Positions 1 through 5,236 of a DNA stretch of 10,163 nt are shown here, one piece after another. The position numbers and the translations under genes are program-made. Source of the DNA: Candidatus Bathyarchaeota archaeon. GTDB taxonomy: Archaea > Thermoproteota > Bathyarchaeia > TCS64. Each line of letters opens with the position of its first letter. The stretch's first letter is position 1. The DNA lies in assembly GCA_026014515.1 (NCBI GenBank), contig JAOZIG010000385.1:1-10163 (forward strand), given 5' to 3'. Below the pieces are notes generated by a model. That model had not been told where the DNA came from. It searched no databases and saw only the letters and a list, made by a program, of their open reading frames with translations.

Positions 1-54
1 GGCGTCTCCATGCTTCTAGTCGGGCTAACTTTATACCTCGGCTCAAGAGTTTAG
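1..54 (+). CDS. 3' end of a truncated gene, probably a membrane protein
   Basis: Frame 1 is open from the left edge and ends at TAG (52-54), giving GVSMLLVGLTLYLGSRV. This is a hydrophobic stretch ending in a short polar tail with one arginine, as expected for the last transmembrane helix of a membrane protein. A strong hairpin and T-tract begins nine bases after the stop, which supports a genuine plus-strand gene end here. Frame 3 is also open but reads as a mixed basic peptide running through the hairpin, so it is less likely. Only 17 codons are visible, so the family cannot be named. Confidence 0.4.
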   Translation, partial: GVSMLLVGLTLYLGSRV

Positions 55-62
55 GATGCTTT

Positions 63-111
63 TTGATTAGAAGAGAAAGCTTTCTCTTGACTAATTAATC
101 CAATTTTTTTT
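63..111 (+). terminator. Hairpin plus T-tract terminator
   Basis: A perfect 18-bp palindrome, AAGAGAAAGCTTTCTCTT (71-88), is extended by TTGATTAG (63-70) pairing with CTAATTAA (91-98) across a two-base bulge. It is followed by eight T residues (104-111). The T-tract lies on the plus-strand exit side, so it should end transcription of the truncated gene at the left edge. From the other direction the tract is A-rich, so termination of the CBS gene here is less certain. Confidence 0.65.
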
Positions 112-181
112 GGCTCTGAAGGACATGGACAGGGAAACATGCATTGGGGCAATTCATTTTCGCGCGCGACACAACGTTTTC

Positions 182-739
182 CTATCTACATTCTTTACAA
201 AGCCATCTTCCGCTAATATTTTCGAGTCCAGAATAGTTGCCACATTCTTCACAATATCCAGCAAAACCTTTCCTATCCTCAGGGTAATTAGAAGAAGGCA
301 ATTGCAGTCTACTATGTTCCCGAATCAGTAAATGAAGCTCAGGCTCAATTCTCGCGATATCAGACTCGGAGATAATCCCCACCACCTCAACATCGTTTCT
401 CACGATTAACCTACGTATCTTACCATCGCGCATCCTCTTAGCAGCCTCCTCTATGCCAGCGTCTTCATTTATAGTGATTAAAGGAGAACTCATAATCTCA
501 CGAACTATTGTGGTATTTGGGTCCAGCCCTACTGCAACCACTCGCTTCATTACATCACGATCAGTAAAGATCCCCACATAATCGTCTCCGGTTTTTATTA
601 AGAGGGAGGAGATATCTAGGGAAGTCATTTTCGTTGAAGCTTCGACAATGTTTGTCTCAGGTAAAACGCTGATAATTTTTTTAGTCATAATATCCTTAAC
701 GGTGATTATATTCTCATCATGCTCATACGATTCATTCAT
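182..739 (-). CDS. Two-CBS-domain protein with C-terminal zinc ribbon
   Basis: This 185-aa protein starts at ATG 739 (MNESYEHDEN). The open frame continues 30 codons upstream, but that extension reads through the AT-rich promoter. The first CBS repeat spans about residues 14-68 and ends with GIFTDRDV; the second spans about 79-131 and ends with GIISESDI. Paired CBS repeats form a Bateman module, which in this family usually binds adenine nucleotides and senses energy state. The C-terminal tail carries CEEC (163-166) and CKEC (181-184), a four-cysteine zinc ribbon. No catalytic domain is attached, so it probably regulates a partner protein or nucleic acid; the target is not evident from the neighbours. 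It is divergent from the gene at 857. The domain call is firm and the physiological role is unknown. Confidence 0.9.
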   Translation of the reverse strand: MNESYEHDENIITVKDIMTKKIISVLPETNIVEASTKMTSLDISSLLIKTGDDYVGIFTDRDVMKRVVAVGLDPNTTIVREIMSSPLITINEDAGIEEAAKRMRDGKIRRLIVRNDVEVVGIISESDIARIEPELHLLIREHSRLQLPSSNYPEDRKGFAGYCEECGNYSGLENISGRWLCKECR

Positions 740-770
740 ATATGTTCTATAGAGTTGATTCCGATTACAC

Positions 771-778
771 TTAATTAA
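771..778 (-). promoter_or_regulatory. TATA-like box of the CBS gene
   Basis: TTAATTAA lies 32-39 bp upstream of ATG 739 on the minus strand. Transcription would start about 8 bases before the ATG, giving a nearly leaderless mRNA. No Shine-Dalgarno sequence precedes this ATG, which is consistent. Confidence 0.4.
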
Positions 779-816
779 GATGTTTAATTGAAAATTTTTT
801 CTTAAAATATTACCAA

Positions 817-825
817 GGTATATAG
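817..825 (+). promoter_or_regulatory. TATA-like box of the gene at 857
   Basis: GGTATATAG lies 32-40 bp upstream of ATG 857, which is compatible with a 5' leader shorter than about 12 bases. There is no Shine-Dalgarno sequence in front of the ATG. Confidence 0.45.
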
Positions 826-856
826 CCAAACAAACCTCTAATTATTTGATTGTATT

Positions 857-1537
857 ATGACACTAAATTATGCTAGAGAGAAACCTCCCTTTGAATATAT
901 TTTAACACCAAGGATAATGGAAAAGGGAACAAACTGGTTAACGTTAAAACTCAAAAACATAGGACAAAACACCCTAAGAAACCTGGATGTAAAACTACAC
1001 TCTCTTGATTCAAATAACCTATCGATTTATGGAGCCTGGTGGTTCGGAGCAGGTCAATTAGTTAAGGAACTGGAGCCAACCAAATTTGTCGAACTTGTCT
1101 TTCAAGTTAATCTGATGAGCCCCGCTGATGTATATATCACTATTAAAGGTCAAGGATACGAGGATGGGAATTACTGGTGGTGGGAATCAGGTAGAACAAA
1201 TATACGGGTAAGTGATGAAAAAGCAGAATTATTGGGACTGCTGATGCTTTCAAAGCCAATAACATCAGTTGGGGAGAATATAGTTGCTGAGGCAACAATC
1301 AAGAGCCTCATGGAAACAGATGATCTTACCCTAGAATTCTGGGTCGAAACCCCCTCAGGTAAATCCAGAGAAATGGCAAAAGTTGCTTTAAAAGACCCGA
1401 CAATTGGTAAAGAGTCTCGTTATACCATTGAGATCAAACCAAAAGAAACGGGTTTCTACAACATATACGCGTATCTATATGATGGTTGGAAGAGAATCGA
1501 TTACAAACTAGAAACAATCTATGTACAAAAACAATAG
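857..1537 (+). CDS. Hypothetical protein, two predicted beta-sandwich (CARDB/Ig-like) domains
   Basis: This 226-aa protein of unknown function starts at ATG 857; an in-frame TAA at 839-841 rules out a longer form. Alternating hydrophobic residues suggest two beta-sandwich domains. The first (about 8-118) contains LTLKLKNIGQNTLRNLDV, typical of CARDB/Ig-like folds, and an aromatic patch with YGAWWFGAG and NYWWWESG. The second (about 125-224) contains EAELLG-like opening strands, LTLEFWVETPSG, and the closing strands GFYNIYAYLYDGW. There is no signal peptide or membrane helix, which is unusual because such folds commonly occur on exported proteins. It is divergent from the CBS gene and convergent with the cold-shock gene. 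The fold assignment comes from sequence pattern only; binding of another protein or a ligand is a guess. Confidence 0.8.
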   Translation: MTLNYAREKPPFEYILTPRIMEKGTNWLTLKLKNIGQNTLRNLDVKLHSLDSNNLSIYGAWWFGAGQLVKELEPTKFVELVFQVNLMSPADVYITIKGQGYEDGNYWWWESGRTNIRVSDEKAELLGLLMLSKPITSVGENIVAEATIKSLMETDDLTLEFWVETPSGKSREMAKVALKDPTIGKESRYTIEIKPKETGFYNIYAYLYDGWKRIDYKLETIYVQKQ

Positions 1538-1547
1538 CCGGCCTCAT

Positions 1548-1562
1548 CATTTATTTTATTAA
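1548..1562 (+). terminator. T-rich terminator between convergent genes
   Basis: A T-rich run, CATTTATTTTATT, begins about 10 bases after the TAG of the beta-sandwich gene. Archaeal RNA polymerase often stops at T-rich tracts without a hairpin. It lies in the short gap before the convergent cold-shock gene. Confidence 0.3.
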
Positions 1563-1595
1563 ATCAAAACTCGTCAATTATTTGATGTTACGCGT

Positions 1596-1829
1596 TTATG
1601 ATATAAGCTGTACTTTTACACATTTCTGCCCTTTTCTTGTTTGAATCAATGTGAAAATTACTTTATCTCCACGCTGCACCTCTTCAGCATTTATGAGTTG
1701 ACTAATGTGAAAAAATACTTCTTCACCAGACTTAATCTCAATAAATCCATATCCCTTATTCGTTAAATATTTACTGACAATTCCTTCTAATTTATTCTCC
1801 TCCCCGAGTGCACATATCATTATTTCCAT
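1596..1829 (-). CDS. Cold-shock-domain (CspA-like) nucleic-acid-binding protein
   Basis: This is a single cold-shock domain of about 77 aa. From ATG 1829 it shows the opening strand KLEGIVSKYLTNKGYGFIEI, containing RNP1 (KGYGFIEI, about 25-32), then RNP2 (VFFHIS, about 38-43) and the closing strands DKVIFTLIQTRKGQKCVKVQ. Such proteins bind single-stranded RNA or DNA, act as RNA chaperones and are cytoplasmic. CspA-type proteins are common in bacteria and patchy in archaea, so lateral gain is possible. The start is uncertain: ATG 1829 has GGTG five bases upstream, ATG 1820 is a second choice, and TTG 1865 would add a hydrophobic leader. An out-of-frame ATG at 1875 has the best ribosome site (separate entry). 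The gene lies 58 bp downstream of the 92-aa gene on the same strand, probably in one transcript. Confidence 0.85.
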   Translation of the reverse strand: MEIMICALGEENKLEGIVSKYLTNKGYGFIEIKSGEEVFFHISQLINAEEVQRGDKVIFTLIQTRKGQKCVKVQLIS

Positions 1830-1875
1830 AAACGCACCTACAATGATTAATATAATCACGTTCAAAAGAACCCAT
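1792..1875 (-). CDS. Possible 27-codon upstream ORF or frame-shifted N-terminus of the cold-shock gene
   Basis: ATG 1875 is preceded by AAGGTG seven bases upstream; this Shine-Dalgarno overlaps the stop codon of the 92-aa gene. It encodes MGSFERDYINHCRCVYGNND followed by seven residues, and stops at TAA 1792-1794 inside the cold-shock reading frame. Removing one base from the four-base run at 1802-1805 would fuse it in frame to EENKLEGIV of the cold-shock domain. It may be the true N-terminus broken by an indel, a coupled leader peptide, or chance. Confidence 0.3.
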   Translation of the reverse strand: MGSFERDYINHCRCVYGNNDMCTRGGE

Positions 1876-1886
1876 CTTATTGCACC

Positions 1887-2165
1887 TTAAACAGATACCC
1901 ATTTACCACTAATGTTTAATTTATCCACAATATACTCTATATTTTCTAATAATATTTTTTTAGGCTCATCATCAATGCATTTACAGTCTTTAAAATAACA
2001 ATTTACATCATCACTTGATAATTCATGTGGAAATAGATCAGTGTAAAAATCCATAATTTCCTCTTTGGATGATTTCAACATTATAACTAAAGCAACATCC
2101 AATAAATCAGATATATTCACTAAACAATATCTACCATATCTTTTAACGGGTAAATTGTATTCCAC
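1887..2165 (-). CDS. Hypothetical 92-aa protein
   Basis: The family is not recognised. The start is GTG 2165; a TATA-like box at 2190-2197 is placed so that the mRNA would begin at or within a few bases of this codon, and an overlapping ATG at 2167 reads a 15-codon dead-end frame. The N-terminal part (about 1-25) looks like a beta hairpin running into a helix (YGRYCLVNISDLLDVALVIM). The rest is acidic and mainly helical, with a small cluster CYFKDCKC (about residues 56-63). No signal peptide is present. The stop codon overlaps the ribosome site of the next ORF, so it is probably cotranscribed with the cold-shock gene. It could be a small regulator or an element-borne gene. Confidence 0.65.
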   Translation of the reverse strand: MEYNLPVKRYGRYCLVNISDLLDVALVIMLKSSKEEIMDFYTDLFPHELSSDDVNCYFKDCKCIDDEPKKILLENIEYIVDKLNISGKWVSV

Positions 2166-2189
2166 ATGAAAAACAAGAGGAATGTCAGA

Positions 2190-2197
2190 TATATAAT
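2190..2197 (-). promoter_or_regulatory. TATA box for the 2165-1596 transcript
   Basis: The minus strand reads CATTATATATCTG, placing ATTATATA 25-32 bp before GTG 2165. This spacing predicts a leaderless mRNA starting at the GTG. Confidence 0.6.
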
Positions 2198-2285
2198 GTC
2201 TGTTTACTGGGTATACAATTTAATACATACAATATCAAGTATTTTTTCATATGTTCTAATATTTTCAACATTTGAAAATAATGAA

Positions 2286-2858
2286 TCAAGGTGTATTGGA
2301 TGATTTTGTTTGTCTTATTGGCATCCTGATTATTACTGAGTCATCGTAAATCTCAGAACTTACCTGTATATCGAGAAGCGTCATAAACATCGACCCCATA
2401 AAACTATCAATAAACAAACTCCACTTATGCCCAAACATATGCCTTAGGTTAAACACGTACTCGGAGCCATTCTTATACGTATTACACTTAAACCAACCAC
2501 CATACCGATCATAGACCTCTTCAATTAAATAATCAACACTATCAAAATCCAACGGCAAACCTCTGTTAGCAACACCTTCCCTGACACTACTAGCACCTAC
2601 CAGTTTACCGAAATCACTTATCTCCTCTTCACTCAGCATCTCCAAGATGGGTGAAAATAACTTATGCTCGATGTTGACGCTTTGAGAGTGATTGAAGAAC
2701 CTCTGAGCGATTATATATCTTCGCACTATTTGGTTTAACAATTGACTTACTGTGATCTGCTCATTTTCAGCCTCCTCTTTTAGAATATTATCCCATTCTT
2801 CGTTTAGTCTGAAGGTTCTAACAGTAGTCTCAACACGCTCATCCTTTGACAAAAACAT
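2286..2858 (-). CDS. Ribbon-helix-helix protein with a large C-terminal domain
   Basis: This 190-aa protein starts at ATG 2858. Residues 11-48 fit a ribbon-helix-helix DNA-binding unit: the strand TTVRTFRLN, a first helix EEWDNILKEEAENEQ, the turn ITVS, and a second helix QLLNQIVRRYI. This fold works as a dimer, with the strand contacting DNA. Residues about 60-185 form a second domain of mixed helix and strand, with the conserved-looking core VYDRYGGWFK, EYVFNLRHMFGHKWS and a final strand DDSVIIRMP. That half resembles sensory or effector domains on archaeal transcription factors, but I cannot name the family. The gene is probably monocistronic, with its own TATA-like box at 2883-2890. A hairpin-forming repeat at 2898-2917 sits just upstream and could be its operator. 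Regulator is the likely role; the target and signal are unknown. Confidence 0.75.
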   Translation of the reverse strand: MFLSKDERVETTVRTFRLNEEWDNILKEEAENEQITVSQLLNQIVRRYIIAQRFFNHSQSVNIEHKLFSPILEMLSEEEISDFGKLVGASSVREGVANRGLPLDFDSVDYLIEEVYDRYGGWFKCNTYKNGSEYVFNLRHMFGHKWSLFIDSFMGSMFMTLLDIQVSSEIYDDSVIIRMPIRQTKSSNTP

Positions 2859-2882
2859 ACCTCAATATTCAGATAAATACTC

Positions 2883-2890
2883 TAAATAAA
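2883..2890 (-). promoter_or_regulatory. TATA-like box of the 190-aa regulator gene
   Basis: The minus strand reads TTTATTTAGAG, 25-32 bp upstream of ATG 2858, with no Shine-Dalgarno before the ATG. A leaderless transcript is predicted. Confidence 0.5.
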
Positions 2891-2897
2891 CATAAAA

Positions 2898-2917
2898 ATT
2901 GATCTTTTTAGATCAAT
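2898..2917. repeat. Inverted repeat, terminator or operator
   Basis: ATTGATC, a six-base spacer TTTTTA, and GATCAAT form a perfect 7-bp inverted repeat. On the minus strand it follows the 96-aa gene by about 33 bases and is itself followed by five T residues, as in an intrinsic terminator. It also abuts the upstream side of the TATA-like box of the ribbon-helix-helix gene, where an operator would sit. Both roles are compatible. Confidence 0.5.
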
Positions 2918-2949
2918 GGCTTTAGCAAATAACATAGATTACGCCATTT

Positions 2950-3240
2950 TTAATTTGTTAATACTTTTTCTATCTGTTTTTCTATGCCTACGAGCCTCGA
3001 ATTGAAAAAATCGTTAAAATCAATCAAATCATACGGATCGATACTATCCTCTTCAAATCCGTTTAAATTGGCTAATAGCCTCAAAGCGCCTCCGTAGATT
3101 TGACCAATTATGGCACTCTTCTGACTATCTATAAGGCCATTGTCCTTGATTCCATTCCACATTTTTATGTAATTAGGCATCCCAGATTCTACGTATTTAT
3201 TTAAATACTGTTGAATCATGCCAATTGTTTCAGAATCCAT
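2950..3240 (-). CDS. Hypothetical 96-aa helical protein
   Basis: The family is not recognised. The 96-aa product starts at ATG 3240 and looks almost wholly helical: an N-terminal helix (about 3-17), a second segment around NYIKMWNGIKDNG (about 23-35), a third with SAIIGQIYGGALRLLANL (about 42-59), an acidic loop EEDSIDPYDLIDFNDFF, and a final helix to the C-terminus. It has no signal peptide and no cysteine. A TATA-like box lies at 3270-3278. The gene is divergent from the two small plus-strand genes and is followed on its own strand by the inverted repeat at 2898-2917. Coding is supported by the promoter, the ATG and an even amino-acid composition. Confidence 0.6.
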   Translation of the reverse strand: MDSETIGMIQQYLNKYVESGMPNYIKMWNGIKDNGLIDSQKSAIIGQIYGGALRLLANLNGFEEDSIDPYDLIDFNDFFNSRLVGIEKQIEKVLTN

Positions 3241-3269
3241 TACAGGTCAAGTAATGGTCAAAAGTGAGG

Positions 3270-3278
3270 GATATATAC
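3270..3278 (-). promoter_or_regulatory. TATA box in a near-palindrome, gene at 3240
   Basis: GGGATATATACCC (3268-3280) is symmetrical except for one base pair and contains a TATATA core 30-38 bp upstream of ATG 3240. The GGG/CCC flanks could make it an operator overlapping the promoter. Confidence 0.5.
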
Positions 3279-3352
3279 CCATGTTTTTAGTTGTATTCAA
3301 AAGAAAATAATTGTTTATATCAACATACAACGTATACATTTGCTTACTCGTC

Positions 3353-3360
3353 TTTATATG
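3353..3360 (+). promoter_or_regulatory. TATA box of the small-gene pair
   Basis: TTTATATG is centred about 25 bp before ATG 3381, so transcription should begin close to that ATG. The ATG opens a 12-codon frame (MHRVVLFVGKTN, stop at 3417-3419) that overlaps the TTG start of the membrane protein in another frame. Confidence 0.5.
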
Positions 3361-3399
3361 GAGCTTTTTTAATCAATTAAATGCACCGAGTCGTGTTAT

Positions 3400-3603
3400 T
3401 TGTTGGGAAAACTAATTAACTCAGTATCAAATGGGTTCATTGCATTATTTTTACTTGATGTTATTGGTGTATTTGTTATCGAAGACTCTAATTCTGGCCT
3501 AGCTTTAATCATTTTTTCAGCTGCGTATTTGTTCTGTATGATTGGTTTGTATGTAATAATTCGGGTTTTAGGGAATGTTGGTGGGTTATTTGGTTTTGAA
3601 TAG
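3400..3603 (+). CDS. Small two-transmembrane protein
   Basis: This 67-aa hydrophobic protein has two predicted membrane helices (about 12-28, GFIALFLLDVIGVFVI, and about 34-57, GLALIIFSAAYLFCMIGLYVI) joined by a short acidic loop EDSNSG. A short glycine-rich tail follows. No family is recognised; holin-like, toxin-like or accessory membrane subunits are all possible. The start is uncertain: TTG 3400 is the only starter ahead of the first helix in this frame, and no Shine-Dalgarno precedes it. The promoter points to ATG 3381 in a different frame. The 3' end overlaps the next gene by 29 bases, suggesting translational coupling. Confidence 0.5.
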   Translation: MLGKLINSVSNGFIALFLLDVIGVFVIEDSNSGLALIIFSAAYLFCMIGLYVIIRVLGNVGGLFGFE

Positions 3604-3844
3604 TTTGGACTCGATTAAAAGATTGGTTGAGACGGGTTATGCATTACAAACATTGTATGATTTAATGAGTGAAAATAATTTATCGTCTGGTAGCGTTGCG
3701 GAATTAGAGGATGTTGTCAATCGATTAGAGATTCATGAGTGCGAGGTCAGGAGACTTCGGCAGAGTCTCAGTCTCCGTCTACGCCAATACGCCCTAGAGT
3801 CTTATGTAGAAGAGCTGAAGAAGCGTTCTGAGCTCATAGTGTAA
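3575..3844 (+). CDS. Small coiled-coil protein, coupled to the membrane protein
   Basis: This 89-aa protein starts at ATG 3575 inside the end of the preceding gene. AGGG precedes the ATG almost without spacing, and TTG codons further in are alternative starts. It is strongly helical: residues about 10-32 form one amphipathic helix (SLDSIKRLVETGYALQTLYD), a polar NNLSSGS linker follows, and residues about 41-86 form a long helix with heptad-like leucines and many charges (VAELEDVVNRLEIHECEVRR and onward). It has no membrane segment. Overlap with the two-TM gene suggests the two products work together, perhaps a membrane anchor with a cytoplasmic helical partner. The function is unknown. G+C content rises through its 3' half compared with the gene before it. 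Confidence 0.6.
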   Translation: MLVGYLVLNSLDSIKRLVETGYALQTLYDLMSENNLSSGSVAELEDVVNRLEIHECEVRRLRQSLSLRLRQYALESYVEELKKRSELIV

Positions 3845-3971
3845 CATCATGTAACAAGTACAGTGAACTCCCCGGTCAAATCTTATTGAATTTTGTAACC
3901 TATAACACATCAAGCTTGACGAAACGATAAAAGAAATCTAAACCTTAACAGCCTCAACTACAATAATAGAA

Positions 3972-4015
3972 CCATTTAAAACAACAAAAACAGGAACAAG
4001 AAAAGGATTGGTCAG
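3972..4015 (-). terminator. Pyrimidine-rich terminator after the opine-dehydrogenase-family gene
   Basis: Just past the stop at 4022, the minus strand reads CCTTTTCTTGTTCCTGTTTT and further T-rich sequence. There is no hairpin, as is common for archaeal termination. The remainder of the 3845-4021 gap shows no gene on either strand. Confidence 0.5.
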
Positions 4016-4021
4016 CAATAT

Positions 4022-5104
4022 CTAAGATATTAACTGGACCAACTCATCCAATGTCTTACCGGCGAGTCCCAACGTCTTCATGGTCCGCTTGTTCTCACCC
4101 CGATAATCACGCATCATAATCGTAGAAGCAATCGTGATAATGGAGTCCATATGAGGCGTCTCAACACCAATCTGGGCACTAAGATTACTCATAAAGATAA
4201 GCCCATACCCAACATCCTCATTGAAGTACCTGTAATCCAGACTACTCTGAGCCTTTATACCCTTGTAACCGGGAGCTTTCTGATAACTAGAGTTATAGTT
4301 GTCCTCAGTCTGATACCCCTGAAGCATACCAAGCTCAGGGTCACTAAGGACCTTTACACCCAGCTTCTCAGCTATAGCCAGCCGCTCATTATCCACTGCC
4401 TCAACGAGGCGCCCCACCGCAGGAGTCACCCCGTCCTCATAGAAGAAAAAGTCCCCATTTGTGCGTTCTATTAACCCGACGTTCATCATGGTTATAGCTG
4501 GGTGAATAATGGGGTTACCGTTCTGAAGACTCGTCTGAAGTATATTCTTGGCAGCCACAATATGGGGATAAACATCCTTCACCATCCCCATAACCCGTGG
4601 AGTCTGATGAGCTGGCAACGCAGCAAGGAACAAGCCACCACGTAGCTTCAAGAACACCTTGACTTTACCAGGCTCAGTAACCCTGACAGCATAAGGCAGG
4701 GTGTTTGTCTCAGCCACGATAAAATCAGGGTCATCCAGTGGATAACCTACACTGTTCTTGAACTCCACGCTACCACCGCAGCTGCTTGGACAAACCAAGA
4801 CAACTTGCTCTTTCTTCAAGTAGGGTTTACATGCATCAGCGAAAGGCTTTGTACTATACGCTGGACCAACAGGTATAACAAGGTCTGCACCTTCGAGAGC
4901 CTTTTCGAGATCATGCCCCGAGTATTCAATCTCGGCGTATCCCTTGAGGTCACCCTCGGCGTGGATGCCTTTGTTTTCCTTTACAGCGTTGATACTAACT
5001 GGGAACTTGGGAAAGTCAAATAGTCTTACACTGTGACCATGTTGGCTGAAATCATGTGCGACAGCGAGTCCGCCGCCGCCTGAACCTAATACAGCTACGT
5101 TCAT
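4022..5104 (-). CDS. NAD(P)-dependent opine/octopine dehydrogenase-family oxidoreductase
   Basis: This 360-aa protein has the full length of the opine dehydrogenase family. The N-terminal Rossmann domain (about 1-170) opens with MNVAVLGSGGGGLAVAHDF, a glycine-rich dinucleotide loop, followed by the acidic end of strand two (VRLFDF). The C-terminal helical domain (about 190-360) carries NPIIHP (197-202), where the family's catalytic histidine (His201) sits, and a conserved-looking SLDYRYFNEDV segment. Family members reduce the imine formed between an amino acid and a 2-oxo acid; many archaeal relatives have no known substrate, so the exact reaction is open. The start chosen is ATG 5104, which has AGGTG nine bases upstream and aligns with the usual beginning; GTG 5116 would add four residues. 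It lies 132 bp downstream of the UvrA paralogue with a T-rich stretch between, so it may have its own promoter. Confidence 0.88.
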   Translation of the reverse strand: MNVAVLGSGGGGLAVAHDFSQHGHSVRLFDFPKFPVSINAVKENKGIHAEGDLKGYAEIEYSGHDLEKALEGADLVIPVGPAYSTKPFADACKPYLKKEQVVLVCPSSCGGSVEFKNSVGYPLDDPDFIVAETNTLPYAVRVTEPGKVKVFLKLRGGLFLAALPAHQTPRVMGMVKDVYPHIVAAKNILQTSLQNGNPIIHPAITMMNVGLIERTNGDFFFYEDGVTPAVGRLVEAVDNERLAIAEKLGVKVLSDPELGMLQGYQTEDNYNSSYQKAPGYKGIKAQSSLDYRYFNEDVGYGLIFMSNLSAQIGVETPHMDSIITIASTIMMRDYRGENKRTMKTLGLAGKTLDELVQLIS

Positions 5105-5113
5105 TTCATACCA

Positions 5114-5118
5114 CACCT
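5114..5118 (-). promoter_or_regulatory. Ribosome binding site deciding the start at 5104
   Basis: AGGTG on the minus strand lies nine bases before ATG 5104. It favours this codon over GTG 5116, which overlaps the site itself. Confidence 0.55.
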
Positions 5119-5202
5119 ATTGGTACTGTTTGGAGTGAAATATCTTTCCAAAAAAACACTGTTTTTCACATTAAATGAACACCAACAAGGATGTCATTTA
5201 GA

Positions 5203-5233
5203 TCAAATATCAAAAGAAAAAGGATTGAAAACT
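5203..5233 (-). terminator. T-rich terminator after the UvrA paralogue
   Basis: Immediately after the TAG at 5237-5239 the minus strand reads AGTTTTCAATCCTTTTTCTT and TTGATATTTG. This T-rich tract lies before the opine-dehydrogenase-family gene and may end or attenuate transcription between the two. Confidence 0.4.
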
Positions 5234-5236
5234 ATT

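Noticed and set aside
1..60. Possible tRNA or rRNA fragment at the left edge
   Set aside because: No cloverleaf arms, GGTTC-type T-loop or rRNA-like sequence could be found on either strand; a membrane-protein reading frame explains it better.
110..331. 73-codon plus-strand ORF
   Set aside because: It lies antisense to the 3' end of the CBS-zinc ribbon gene, has no promoter or ribosome site, and its basic, phenylalanine-rich composition is that of a shadow frame.
740..829. 30-residue N-terminal extension of the CBS protein
   Set aside because: It translates the AT-rich divergent promoter; the CBS pattern begins just after ATG 739 and no ribosome site supports the longer start.
3845..4021. 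Searched for a small gene, RNA or att site in the gap
   Set aside because: No open frame with a start, no strong hairpin and no repeat of note; only the T-rich terminator of the minus-strand gene.
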